A stretch of 64,000 bases of DNA from Leuctra nigra (GCA_934045905.1 OW203764.1:30173629-30237628), one strand, 5' to 3'. Counted from the stretch's first letter, positions 1 to 12,349 are shown. The notes: generated from the sequence alone by a model not told the origin. Program-made: numbers and translations.

Positions 1-892
1 AACTTTATATTTAAAATAAAATCAGCAAGTTAAGCCTTGAACGAAACTAATTCTTTTAAACATTTTCTTACATTATTTTTCATATTTAAACATATTTCTT
101 GTTGAAAAAGCAATGGCGCTATAGATTCCTATCTAAAGTTTATATAAAGCGTAGTAACGCTGCGAGCAGGTATAAACTTGTTCCATCATGAATATCTAAC
201 GCTAGGTTTCATGCCCAACACCTAGCAGCGCTCGCATCGTCCGCGACTATAAGATTGTATTCTACTACAATGGAGCAACTCGGGTGGAAGCGATTCGAGC
301 TAAATTTATGTGACGTTCGGCTAGGGTGGTTATGCGTTATGCTTTTATAAAACACACTTTACTTTTTTATGAACTGTAATATACGGAGATGTGTATACAA
401 TATTACAAGTTGTGTCTAAAATGTTTGGTTTCACTCAGTTTTATTAAAATGTGTGCAAACTGGGTTTACATTTTTAAAATTCGATTTATAGAAATTTTTA
501 AACCGATTTACGGTTTTATAGAGTAAAGTTATATAAACCACACCATACACATAATCCTCAATATTGTACTTAAAGCCTGGAATTGTGTTGAACGTGCTCC
601 CCATGGGGTTAGAGAGTATATAGGCAAGTTAATTTTGTTCCATAAAAATTGAAAATCGGGAAAAAGAATTGAATACTGCTATGCTGCTACACCTTTTTCC
701 ACATTGACTTGAATTTGTTGCTACTTGTATTCATTAATTTCCTTTGTAAGATTACTTGTTTAATTGAAACTTCTTATAGACTTAAATGCTCTTATTTATG
801 TTCTTGCTGTAATTACTATCTTTTTGCAACTTCAATCAGTTTAGCAACTGCAGAAGAGGGAAGAGCCTTTACATTTTCGTATTTAAAAGTTC
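1..892. other. Gene-free AT-rich DNA
   Basis: I see no supported gene, RNA or clear repeat here. The last ten bases run into the 5' target duplication of the adjacent RTE insertion. The one short open frame (709-900) has no recognisable domain. Confidence 0.6.
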
Positions 893-902
893 ACCTCTAA
901 TG

Positions 903-3900
903 GGGTTAGGGGTTAAATGGTTGGCAGTGAGTCTCAGAGGCTATGTGGATCGTCAACGTCTGCATAGCAATAAAACTCTGAGAAATGCTCGTCGTCATTT
1001 ATATGACAGGCCAACAAATCCTACTTCCACGTCCACGAAGACATGAGTCGCGTGACCCCTGGGCAATGCATGGCATGCAATGGATGTATGTCATGTAGCT
1101 AACGGAAGAGGGTGGGGGCAAATATCCGGCGCCCAGAAATAGCTGGACCTAGTTGACTAAGGGAATAAACCCTGACAGAAAATTCTGGTCCTCCAGGTTG
1201 GGGGTTTAGCTATGGGGTAGTATCCCGTACTTGTAAAAACTAACAGTACTCAAGACACAGACGCTGAGCCTCGGATATTGGACGGATTCAATCGACGACG
1301 AATTTTTGCAAGGACAAGGAACATGAATATTGGAACATGGAATGTGCAAGGGTTAGGAACTAAACAGAAGGAAGTCTTTGACCAGTTGGAGAAATATGAG
1401 ATGGATATAACGGTGCTTACAGAGACGAAGAAGAAGGGTCAAGGGAATGAGGAAATTGGCAATTACATACATTTCTATAGTGGAGTAACAAAGTGCAAAC
1501 GTGCCAAGGCTGGAGTGTCCATTGCTCTGCACAAGAAACTACGGAGCTGCATCCGCAATTGGGAAGAGGTAGATGAGAGACTCATGAAGATCGAGTTAGA
1601 ATTGCGTGGACACAGTATTGTAATTGTAGCAGTATACGCACCTACAGAAGATGCAACAATGAGCTTGAAGGACGAGTTTGAACGTAAGCTGACGAAACTT
1701 TTGAGTGACATTAATCATAGGAAGGAAATTATTTTGACAGGAGACCTCAATGCTAGAGTTGGTAGAAGAATAGGAGATGAAGTGGTGGGAAGATTTGGTG
1801 AGGAGCATGTTAATGACAATGGGTTGCGTCTTATTGGGCTATGTGAGGCATTTTCATTACGAATATGCAATGGGTTCTTTCCTCACAAGGAAATTCATAA
1901 GTATACCTGGACGCAGCCCACTTTAGGACGGAAGTCTATCATTGACTATGTTATACAGAGGAAATCTTCATTCTTAAAAACCACTGATGTGAAAGTGTAC
2001 CGAGGTGCTGAATGCGGTACCGACCACTACTTGGTTCGAGCTTGTGTTAATATCAAACCTAGGAATCATGATGTTAAAAGGAAGGAGAAACGGGATCGGA
2101 GTCTTACTGGAATTCAGCAAGACCGTTTCCAGTTGGACTTACTACGTCAAGACTCCATTAGATTTTTATACAAATTGAGACTCGCTGCGAAGATAAGCGA
2201 TGTGTTTCAAGGTTATTGGCATGAAGCGAGGGCGGAGGAATTGTATGAGAAGATAAAGAGGGTTATCCTAGAAGCTGCAAATGAGGCTCTCGGCATAGAA
2301 GTAAGACAGGAAGTAAGGAAAGATTGGTGGAACAAAGAAGTTGAAGAATTAGTGATAGAAAAAAAGGAAATGTATAAAAAGTGGTTATCAACACGAGATC
2401 TCGAGGATAGAAAGATGTATGCTCGAATGAGTAGAGAGGTGAAGAAGATGGTTAAGAAGAAGAAAAGTGAGAGTTGGGAGAAGAAATGTGAAGAAGTAGA
2501 TCGGTGTTTGCTGGGAACCAAACAAAAAGAAGCATGGAAGATAATTAAGAATATGAGACAGGATCATCGAAATTCGGCGCGAGTGCAGATGATTAGCGCG
2601 GACCGGTGGGTAAATTATTATAGTGAGATGCTTTATGAGGATAGAGATGAGTATCGGGATGGGTTAGAGGAGGTGCTCAGGGCTACGAAGACAAATGAAA
2701 GAGTGGAGAGGATTTCAAAGGAGGAGATCAAGTTCGCTTTGAAAGGCATCAAGAATGGGAGAAGCCCGGGTCCTGGAGGTGTGCACATTGAGTTGGTCAA
2801 GAGTGCCCCAGATGTTGTTCTCGAGATAATGGCCTGTATATTTAACAAGTGTTTAATTGAAGAGGATTGCATACCCAAGGAGTGGAAATTGGCGTATGTT
2901 ACATCCATCTTCAGGAAGGGATCTCGACTCGAATGTAAGAACTACAGGGGGATAAGCGTGACTTCATCAGTGGGTAGACTGTATGGGCGGGTTATTAAGA
3001 AGCGACTTGAAGACCAGATTAATATTGACGAGGAACAATGTGGCTTCACAGCAGACAGATCATGTGCAGACAATATTTTCTCCATAAAGCAAGTGATTTC
3101 GAAGCGAAAGGCAAGGAACACCGATACGCATCTTGTATTTATAGATTTGGAAAAGGCATATGACACAGTACCTCTTAAGAACCTCTTTAAAATATTGGAT
3201 GAGAGTGGGATCAGCAGCAAGTATATCAACACTATAAAGAGTATGTATTACCAACAGGAGAGTGTTGTTAAAAGTGGAAATAAATTGTCGCAACCTTTCA
3301 TAATAACAAAAGGTCTACGGCAAGGGTGTTGCTTATCTCCCACTCTATTCAAAGTGTATGTCAACGAGATTTTAAAAGAGTGGCAGAGGAAATGCAGGGG
3401 CATGGGAATTGACGTTGGTGGTGAACTTCTTCATACTCTCCTCTTTGCTGATGATCAGATATTAATGGCCTCAGATGAGTATGACATTGATTTTATGCTG
3501 AGGAAGCTTAATGATGCATATGAGGAGGCAGGATTAAGAATCAGCGTTACAAAGACGAAATATTTGGTGGTTGGCAAGGAGTTTGGAGAGGGCTTGGATT
3601 TGAATGGACAGTGTATCGAGGTGTGTGAGCAATATAAGTACTTGGGAACTGTAATTGATAAAGAAGGAAACAGTAGGAGAGAGATATCCTGTCGTATTGG
3701 TCAGGCGAGACAGGCAATACAGAAGCTCAATTCGTTACTCTGGTCCGGGAGTGTAGGTAAAACCACAAAAAAAAAGAATATACCAGACGATAGTTCAAAG
3801 CATACTTCTGTATGGTGCAGAAACGTGGGAGATGACGCAGAGGGATAGAGAAAGGCTGCTTGCAGTGGAAATGGATTTCTTAAGAAGGAGTTGTGGAGTC

Positions 3901-4230
3901 TCAAGATTAAAGCACATGAGGAATGAGGAGATAAGAAGACGGATGGGAGTAGAAAAGACGGTGGTTAATTGTATAGAAACAAATAGACTTGTTTGGTATG
4001 GGCATGTTCAGCGCATGGAACCTCAGAGGTGGCCAAAAAGATTAGAGTCTTGGTTACCTCCTGGTAGAAGAAGACGAGGGCGACCAGAAGAGGATTGGAA
4101 GAAACAGGTGCTGCTGGACATGTCAAGAAGAGGAATTGGTGGTGATGACTGGACGGACAGAGAGAGGTGGCGGCTGGAGTGCGGGAAACGGCCGGCTTAG
4201 AGCTGTAGACAACCCGCTATTATTATTATT
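903..4230 (+). mobile_element. Full-length RTE-type non-LTR retrotransposon
   Basis: A 3.3-kb insertion is bounded by a perfect 10-bp target duplication ACCTCTAATG at 893-902 and 4231-4240. It has a roughly 375-base 5' region, one long frame with an AP-like endonuclease followed by a reverse transcriptase, a short 3' region, and a (TAT)n tail directly before the second duplication. No LTRs are present. Size, single-ORF layout and microsatellite-like tail fit the RTE clade; the clade is inferred from these traits and motifs, without a phylogeny. The perfect duplication and nearly intact ORF point to a fairly recent insertion. Confidence 0.9.
1278..4200 (+). pseudogene. RTE endonuclease-reverse transcriptase, one frameshift
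   Basis: Residues near 16-260 form an EEP endonuclease (GTWNVQG, LTETKKKG, VYAPTE, LTGDLNARVG, IIDYVI, GTDHYLVR). A lysine-rich linker follows, then a reverse transcriptase: LVFIDLEKAYDTVP, QGCCLSPTLF and the catalytic LLFADD (FADD at residues 723-726). The frame opened at 1278 runs to 3848, but past an A9 tract at 3767-3775 it loses the expected RT thumb sequence. The +1 frame carries it instead, up to a stop at 4200, with the tail typical of these elements (WYGHVQRM, PGRRRRGRP). One extra A in the tract is the simplest explanation. It may be a true inactivating lesion or a sequencing error. Outside this site I see no stop. Confidence 0.88.
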
Positions 4231-4240
4231 ACCTCTAATG

Positions 4241-6264
4241 CTTGGCTGTGGCGCATCCATACTTTCTAGCATGAAACTTGTCCGCGGATGGTTTCACAAT
4301 AAGCTTTTACCACGCTAATATAAAGATATTATATTTTTTTGTAAGTTGAGATCTGCACATTTCCAATCGTGAAATTATACCTACCTGTTTAAATAATAGT
4401 TGTATCAGTCACAAAGTTTGGTGTACTTACTTTTTTTTAAAGATCTACACATACAATTTCCTTTCCATGAACGCAAATATTTAATATTAAGATATTGGGA
4501 AAGACGGAGAAACTTTCAAGGTAATCAAAAGTTACATTTCTTGGATGTCATCAATTTTAATTTAATTTGTGAGACGTTCGTTTCGCCTACACGAAACTTT
4601 TTATTGAGCAGTAATTGGCAATTACAGTGAAAAGTCAAAGAACAATTTTGGCACTGGCACTTTTTTTTATTTTAGGTTAATTGACAGTAAATTCATAATA
4701 AACAAAATTTTAACAGCAAGCGAATTTTACGACAGAATTGTATATTAACCATTTTTCACGCACTATTGTATTTCATTAAAAAATATTATTTAAATATGGT
4801 ACAACTGTGGCTAATTAAAAATGACGTCTGGTCAAATGTCCCTCGAATGTGTACATACATTCTTCTATCCAAGTGTTGTATGTTTTTAAAATGTGGAGTA
4901 AGTAAGTTAGTAAACATCTTATATAATATAAAAAACCTGACAAGCAGATTCTTTAGAGAAAGTTTTCCGGAAAAGATTTATTTTCTGTTGAACGTCCGGA
5001 ATTTCTTCCGTTCAAATGTAAACAGACGTTTAGAAGTTGACAAATGACTGTCGTCTAGCTCTTATAAATGGCCCCACCATCTCCCATTCCACCCCCGCAT
5101 CCAACCCCCATCCCCCTCCCTTCCGTAGCCGCCAGCACAGCAGTGATCCTATTGTGCTTGAAGGGTTGCCTATATTCCAAAGAATAAAGTAACCAAATAA
5201 AGAAAACATTTGTCACTTTTTGAAGAGAGATTGCCACGGCGTTTAAACTTCCTGTGGGGTCCTGGCTTCGACCCCCGGTGCCAATTGGGCGCATGATGTC
5301 ATGAGAAATCGAAGAGAAATCTAAACAAATAAAAATATACCATTCCAGAATATGCAAGATTTTTTAGAGGCTCATTTGGGACATACAGATGCAAAACCCT
5401 CATTCTCAAAAAAAATCCTTTTTGAGTTAGACATGTAATTTGAAAGCTTTGATAGTTGTTTTTCTTGAAAATACGACATAACATTCAAAGATGTGTTATT
5501 CAATTTGAAATTGTAGATCGAAATGTCATGTGCCCGGCTATTATTATAGGACTTACAACTGAATTTTCCTGATTTTCTCAGGATGAGAGAAATACTAATA
5601 AGTGAAATTATACTCAACCTATTAGGCTATTTGGAATGAAAATTAATCTGAGTTGCATATTTTGTTGAAGAATAACGATATAACTTTTCAATTCAATAAT
5701 GTATGCTTGTCTTGATAAAACCCAATGTTACAAACATTTTAACTATAATCATCGCTGTCCTTCAATTAGAAACTTACATTATTCTGAGAACATTCAAACT
5801 AGCATTACTGTTTTCGAACATTTTCTCTGAAATGTCTTCACGAAAGAGCATTCATATGTCACGTTTCTCTTGAGATCACACAATCTCGCTCGTGTGAGGT
5901 AATCCATGGTCATATGTCAGATCATCTGGTCATATTTAGAGGTACGAGTACAAAAAGACATGTAAACAGGAGGTTTTTCTTTACGTGTCATGGAAAACAA
6001 TAAGAAAATGATAATTCTTAAGTTTATCATAGAACGATACCCGGAATGTTTACAGTTTTATTGTAAAAACTACAATATGATGTTTTAAATTGATAATTTC
6101 ATATTCAAATACCAGATCTCAAGATATCTATCTATTCAATTAAAAAAGTCACAACAACATACATATTATGCCACGCCAAAAAATGTTTGCAGTATGAAAA
6201 TTTAATTATCCCAATATTTTGAAAATAGCTTCACCGATTACGTGAAGGTATGAACACAATTTTA
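4241..6264. other. Gene-free AT-rich DNA
   Basis: No supported gene. A C-rich patch lies near 5070-5125. A tRNA B-box-like GGCTTCGACCCCC lies near 5264-5276, without a convincing A box at the right distance. The rest is AT-rich and unassigned. Confidence 0.5.
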
Positions 6265-7082
6265 TTGAGCGAGCGAAGCGAGCGTCTCCTTTTGACTCTT
6301 TTGGCATTGACCTCTGTTTTTTTTGTGTGTGTTTTTTTTTTTTTTTTTTTCTGTTACTGAGGCTACATAGGTCACAGATTTTCTTCGATCGAGCTGAAAT
6401 TTTGCTCACATGTTCGGACATTCTCTGGGCGTTGCTGACCCCAAAATTTTTTGAAATCCATTCATTGGCTAAAATTTAAATAAACATCTCCTGATGGTAG
6501 GTTGAAAAATGGCAATGGTCTTCTATAAAACTGATCAAACTCATATTTTGGCTATACAGGTCAGTTTTTCTTCGATCGAGCTGAAATTTTGTACACATGT
6601 AAAACCAACCTTCTCTGTTTACAGACACTAATTTTTTTGAAATCCATTCATTGGTTAAAATTTAAATAAATATCTCCTGATAGGCTGAAAAATGAAAACG
6701 GTCTTCGATAATTCTGATCAAACTCATATTTTGCATGATCATTAAGACCAACATTGTCTCTTATTTTACAAAATTTCAATCCAATCAGTTCAGAACGTAT
6801 AAACTTATTGACATTTTTCAAATCTGTCAGATATGAAGTATCGAAATGAATGTTTTCCAGTGCCAATTGAATTGAATCTGATTTGCTATATTTACCAGGG
6901 TGCTTAGATGCTATTTTCAAGTTTCGATGAAAGCATTAAATACTTTTATGTTCATTTAGTGATCATATTTCTATTCAATATGGATGTATATGTTTTCTGT
7001 GCGTTGTGTACGCATTTCCGGTTCGAGAATTTGCACGTATCCGTGCTCGCTCATCAACGCGTTACACTTAGCGTGTTCCTAG
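6265..7082 (+). mobile_element. Unclassified repeat with CTAG 3' end, copy 1
   Basis: The left end is TTGAGCGAGCGAAGCGAGCG. The right end is GCTCATCAACGCGTTACAC..AGCG..TTCCTAG followed by T. Related copies lie at 21625-22781, 29683-30498 (minus) and 59343-60033, plus a fragment near 48840-48900 (minus). All four main copies stop matching right after CCTAGTT. The short AACGC/GCGTT inverted pair before CTAG|T recalls a Helitron 3' terminus, but no replicase is encoded, so the class is a guess. The interior repeats a unit of roughly 180-190 bp containing CGATCGAGCTGAAATTTTG, after a long T tract. Confidence 0.7.
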
Positions 7083-9009
7083 TTGTAAATATACGACTAC
7101 GAGATTTGTGATGAACGATTCTTCATCTGTTTGGTCCCAACAAATAATTGTTTTTGTTTTTGTTTTTGTTTTTGAGTCGCTTGAATATTTCACTGGTTTT
7201 GTAAAGCACAATGACAAAGGCACATTTAGATTTCACTTTATGGTTTCATCAGAAATCCGAATATGATCTGAAAATTTCACAAAAACATGTGAACCTACAC
7301 GAGGAAAATCTTCTAGATGAAACTCATAATTCCATTAAATAGAGTTGGAAGCTCATTGGTGCAGTTGGTATTAACATTTAAGCTTTTTTTCGGAGAAATG
7401 ATATTTTGTAAAATCAGTAAAGAATGAAACATAATCAAAACTCATAGTTTGAATGTGTGTATCTTCTGTACCAATGTCTATAATATTATTGGGATTATCT
7501 TCACACCATAAACACGAGCAGAATATTTTCCACTGTTTTTGCATTGGTTTCGTTTAGCAGTTTCATTCACCAGGATTTGGTCCTCATCTTCTCGCGTACG
7601 CTATTTTCCGTTTTTGCAGACTACATTTTGCAAGTTGTTTATTGTCTTTGGAGTTCCCTCCCAATTCTTGTTGTCTCCCCAAACTCGTGGCGTTTTTCTC
7701 TATCTTTCTCCAGCAGATTCCGTTCCCGTTCCCCTCTCTCTCTCCTTCACTCGCATCCCATATCTTTGGCGAGAGTTTATTCGAACCAGAAAATACCCAA
7801 CGATTGAGCCAACCTTTTGTTTTACGCTAGGAAACATATTCCTGCTGTATATAGTAGGTAGGAGTTTTCAAAAATGCAATCGTACGTAAAACAGCTGGGG
7901 TTTCTTATACCTAGTAAAACGGAATTCAAGAAGAAATGATGGTTTTATCTAGGTACTGATAATTATAATTCATTAGGACAAAGTTTGACGAAAATCAATG
8001 TTAACCTGGAACAAAATAAATTAACATTTTGCAGCGTGAAATTCTGATGCTTTTTTACTTGCTAATAAATGTCAGGATGACATGAAATAAATGTGTAACA
8101 AATCTTTGGTTGTACCTTGTTGTAGAATAGCCAACTGAGATTTCGTGGTTGAAACAGATGCGGTGTTTTCAACCACGAAATGTCAGTTGGCTATGCTGCT
8201 ATAATGATAGTCATGACAATGACAATAAAGCTCACATTCGGTATGAAAGTAAATGTTTCGAATCATTATTTTAGCTTGTTCGTAGCTCAAGATTCACGGG
8301 GGCGAGTGGACTTGCTCCTCAGGGACTTGCTCGAATTCATTCTCTCGTTTCATTTATTATATGAAACTTGATACCAAAGCAGCAACTTTCTAGTAAATTG
8401 AGATGTGGAAGGCTGGAAGTTTTGGTCTCATTGTAGCTATTTGGATTGCAAATTATTTTAGAGATCGTAAAAATAAGATGGACTTGAGTTGATGGTGGAA
8501 ACCAAGAACAGATGATAATTGTATACGAACATCTAGAATATCGTGAAAGAACAGTTGTGGCTAAACTGAATTCTAAATTGAGAGTCTTACAAGAATAAAG
8601 ATAATAAAGATTTTGTGGTATGTGTTTAGTGATATGTTATAAAAGCTTTGAATTTCAGAATTCAAATTGAATGACGAAACCATGTGGCATTTGAGATTTG
8701 AAACAAAAATTGTTTCACATTGGAAAATGCTTTTGTACGTTACCTAGCCTCCGTGCACACATAAATTATCAGCGATGCAATTTCAATGTTTCACGTTGAC
8801 CAAAATGTCTACAACAAACTTAAAACAGGTAAATAGTTTTGTATCTTAACACCTTTTTTTAATAGAAAACATAATATCGGCCATAAAATAGCGCGACTAA
8901 AATATTTAAAATGGTACGCAATAATATGGAACGTAATGTTCCCGCATGGAAACCCATTTTTAAATCGTCATTGTTATCTGCATCCATAAAAACAAATAGT
9001 AGGTACGTA
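7083..9009. other. Gene-free stretch with simple repeat and hairpin
   Basis: A (TTTTTG)n tract lies at about 7150-7174 and a strong hairpin at 8127-8194 (listed separately). The open frames around 7540-7890 are T- and C-rich, with no domain and no codon bias like the real genes here. Confidence 0.5.
8127..8194 (+). other. Near-perfect 28-bp hairpin (miRNA-precursor-like)
   Basis: The arms ATAGCCAACTGAGATTTCGT.. and ..ACGAAATGTCAGTTGGCTAT pair over 28 bp with one G-G mismatch around an 11-12-nt loop. Size and shape resemble a pre-miRNA, but a tiny palindromic transposon would look the same. No seed family is recognised. Confidence 0.6.
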
Positions 9010-9216
9010 CACCCAACAAATCATAAAACGCTATTTGAAAGAAATGGATTGGCTGAAAAAAGTTGATGGCATCATCCGATGAAGTCTATGCTAACTCGTC
9101 ATCTACCTCTAGTAGGTGAGCTCTGATTTCATTGATAATAACAAGGATGATTGACAAGAAACCAGACCAGCAGCCAATCCGTTTCGTAAAAATACCTTTT
9201 TATGATTTGTTGGGTG
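9010..9216. mobile_element. TA-flanked MITE, CACCCAACAAATC type
   Basis: The inverted ends CACCCAACAAATCATAAAA and TTTTATGATTTGTTGGGTG are flanked by TA on both sides. The interior runs ATTGGCTG..GGTGAGCTCTGATTTCATTGATAATAACAAGG..CAGCCAAT. It is shared with the elements at 33620-33841 and 36321-36535. The TA flanks suggest a Tc1/mariner-like origin; no transposase is present. Confidence 0.85.
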
Positions 9217-9531
9217 TACATCCTTTATTCAAATGAAAAAACAAACTATTTTATCACCAGAGTTTCGTTATCCGTTTTACTTTTTATTTGATGAAATAAG
9301 ATTTTGGAAGTGTCGATTGTGCTATGTCAATTTGATTATGTAGCAAGTATAATTTTGATTTTACACAGAGATGTGTAATTTTTTGTTCCTTTAAAATTCT
9401 ACTGTAGATGCTTTTAAATTTCACTGAAAGTGTGCATAAAATCGAATAAAAACGATACAACAATTAAGAATTCCAAGACGCAGGACGCTATTGCTAAGAG
9501 CCTTCCTTTGATTCTAAGAAGATAACTCCCC

Positions 9532-10227
9532 GCTGGTTTTCCGCCCCACTTTGAGTCCTCGCGATGGATACTCGGGCAACGCACGGCACGCTGGTTTTCC
9601 GCCCCACTTTGAGTCCTCGCGATGGATACTCGGGCAACGCACGGCACGCTGGTTTTCCGCCCCACTTTGAGTCCTCGCGATGGATACTCGGGCAACGCAC
9701 GGCACGCTGGTTTTCCGCCCCACTTTGAGTCCTCGCGATGGATACTCGGGCAACGCACGGCACGCTGGTTTTCCGCCCCACTTTGAGTCCTCGCGATGGA
9801 TACTCGGGCAACGCACGGCACGCTGGTTTTCCGCCCCACTTTGAGTCCTCGCGATGGATACTCGGGCAACGCACGGCACGCTGGTTTTCCGCCCCACTTT
9901 GAGTCCTCGCGATGGATACTCGGGCAACGCACGGCACGCTGGTTTTCCGCCCCACTTTGAGTCCTCGCGATGGATACTCGGGCAACGCACGGCACGCTGG
10001 TTTTCCGCCCCACTTTGAGTCCTCGCGATGGATACTCGGGCAACGCACGGCACGCTGGTTTTCCGCCCCACTTTGAGTCCTCGCGATGGATACTCGGGCA
10101 ACGCACGGCACGCTGGTTTTCCGCCCCACTTTGAGTCCTCGCGATGGATACTCGGGCAACGCACGGCACGCTGGTTTTCCGCCCCACTTTGAGTCCTCGC
10201 GATGGATACTCGGGCAACGCACGGCAC
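9532..10227 (+). repeat. 58-bp minisatellite, 12 identical copies
   Basis: The unit begins GCTGGTTTTCCGCCCCACTT and ends GCAACGCACGGCAC. Twelve copies of exactly 58 bp fill 696 bp with no difference I can find. The unit is GC-rich in an AT-rich setting. Since 58 is not a multiple of three and the unit has no minus-strand stop in any frame, three long overlapping minus-strand frames of 239-267 codons arise. I regard these as artefacts of repetition. Confidence 0.97.
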
Positions 10228-10410
10228 GATCACGAGATTGATTGCAGCGCTGTTCTCGGTTCGGCGGCTAACTGGTCGATTAAATCAACGGGAAAGAGAA
10301 TCAGACAAGACTCATGGGATCGGAGGAACAGACGACCACAGTCAAGTGGCTTGGCTTCATGGAGGAAACACGGCCTCTAGGACGAGCTTTCCATGTGGAC
10401 TGAATACAAA

Positions 10411-10601
10411 CTGACCGATTTAAAAATTATCTTGGTGGCTCTGTTTTCTAACAAAAATCATAAGCAGTTTGATTTCCTGGTACCCAAGTCTCTGTCATAT
10501 TTATTGTTGAAACAGGGACTAGGGTACCTAGATATCAAACTGCAGACGATAATTTATTAGAATACAGAGCCACCAAGATACTTTTTAAATTGGTCTACTC
10601 A
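10411..10601. mobile_element. Palindromic MITE
   Basis: The inverted arms CTGACCGATTTAAAAATTAT..TTGGTGGCTCTG and CAGAGCCACCAA..TTTTTAAATTGGTCTACTCAG surround a short centre with GGTACC on both sides. About 85-bp arms pair with several mismatches. Not coding. Confidence 0.75.
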
Positions 10602-11639
10602 GTTTTAGAGAAAGAGCAGAAGATACCAATTTGTAATTACCCCCCCCCCCCCCCCCCCCTAATTGTGACATTTTGTCACCAATCTAGTGGAGCGGTCGCT
10701 CCACGCCAGCCAAGTCGTACGGCGCGCGCACACTCTCATATAAAGGCTGGAGCAAACCCACTTTTACTGTAAGCATCAAAGTGGCATTTTCGGCCTACTG
10801 GATCTTAAAATTGAGAAATCTCACATTGTTGCGAAATATCTTAATTTCGAGCTATGGCCCACCCTACAACATATACCAAATTTGGGAACAATAGGTTACG
10901 CCCTTTGCGCGCTAGAGGGCCGTGAAAACAGTGTTTTAGGGCGGTTTTCATAATCAGTAATCATAGTAGTAGGCTGGAGCTAAAATCCGGTAAACAGGCC
11001 ACAGCCTAAACGGCTGAACCGATTGATCTCACATTTTTACCACGTGTGCACTTTTGGCGTCTGATTTAACCTTGTCCCTATGAATTTTTTGTGCCGCCAT
11101 TTTGAAACCGGAAGTGACGTCATATCTCGTCAACGGTTGGACCGATCGGAACGAAATTTGCGCCAATCGTTTCAGACGGTCATCTATATGGATTATCAAT
11201 ATCAAAAGACTGAACATTATTTTAAATAAACCGGAAATGACGTCATGAAATTTAATATACATCGATTTGCATTTCAGCAACAACTGTTGATCCGATTGTC
11301 TTGATATTTATGTAACGTTTGTACTTTTGATATTTCATTTGACTTGTTATAAAACCAACCGGAAGCCGCCATTTTGAAACCGGAAGTGACATCATGTCTC
11401 AAAAACGGCTAAACAGATTAGAACAAAACCAGCGCTAAACGATTTAGACGGTCAACTTTATGTAATCAGTAATATTTGATGATTCAAATATCGAAACCGG
11501 AAATGACGTCACACATTTTATGACCTATACCGGAAATGACGTCATAAATATGCTAAATGACGCTAAATTCACCACTTTATACTTTAAAATAGATATAAGT
11601 AAACGTACTTTGTAAATAATTATAAATTCAAGGTTGCAG

Positions 11640-12180
11640 TGTTCTCGGCGGCCATTTTTAAAACCGGAAGTGACGTCATATATCGTAAACGGTTGTACCG
11701 ATTGCAACCTAAGTTTGGAAATGTGTTGGACTAATAATTATGAATTCAAGACGACATTATTTTCGGCTGCCATTGTTAAAACCGGAAGTGACGTCAAATA
11801 TCGAAAATGGCTGTACCGATTGCAATCAAATTTTGGAAATGTGTTGTACTAATAATTATGAATTCAAGACGACATTATTTTCGGCCGCCATTGTTAAAAC
11901 CGGAAGTGACGTCATATATCGAAAATGGCTGTACCGATTGCAACCAAATTTTGGAAATGTGTTGTACTAATAATTATGAATTCAAGACGACATTATTTTC
12001 GGCCGCCATTGTTAAAACCGGAAGTGACGTCATATATAAAAAACGGCTGTACCGATTGCAACCAAATTTTGGAAATGTTGTTGGAGTAATAATTATGAAT
12101 TCAAGACGACATTATTTTCGGCCGCCATTGCTAAAACCGGAAGTGACGTCATATATCGAAAACGGCTGGACCGATTGTAA
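11640..12180 (+). repeat. 118-bp tandem repeat with ETS/CRE/YY1-like sites
   Basis: Five CCGGAAGTGACGTCA sites at 11664, 11782, 11900, 12018 and 12137 are spaced 118-119 bp apart. Each is preceded by GCC(G)CCATT and followed by CGGCTGTACCGATTG and AATTCAAGACGACATT. More sites of the same type upstream (11108, 11231, 11380, 11497, 11530) are irregularly spaced. The block is part of HP-PAL copy A. Confidence 0.9.
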
Positions 12181-12349
12181 CGAAACTTAAAGCTATTCTT
12201 CTTGGATAATTATTTTAATCTTATATACCAAACGCAACTTTTCTAAGTATCCAAATCGGCATAGGCAAATTTTTTTAAAGAAATAAGTTCTTGCACGGAC
12301 ACAAGCTGTGCTACAAGCTGTATGAATAAACTAACAAAAGAAGTGATAT

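Noticed and set aside
5225..5290. Possible tRNA-derived SINE
   Set aside because: A B-box-like word is present, but I found no matching A box and no second copy in the window.
9414..10233. Minus-strand frames of 239-267 codons
   Set aside because: They are products of a 58-bp perfect repeat, with no domain and no unique sequence of gene-like composition.
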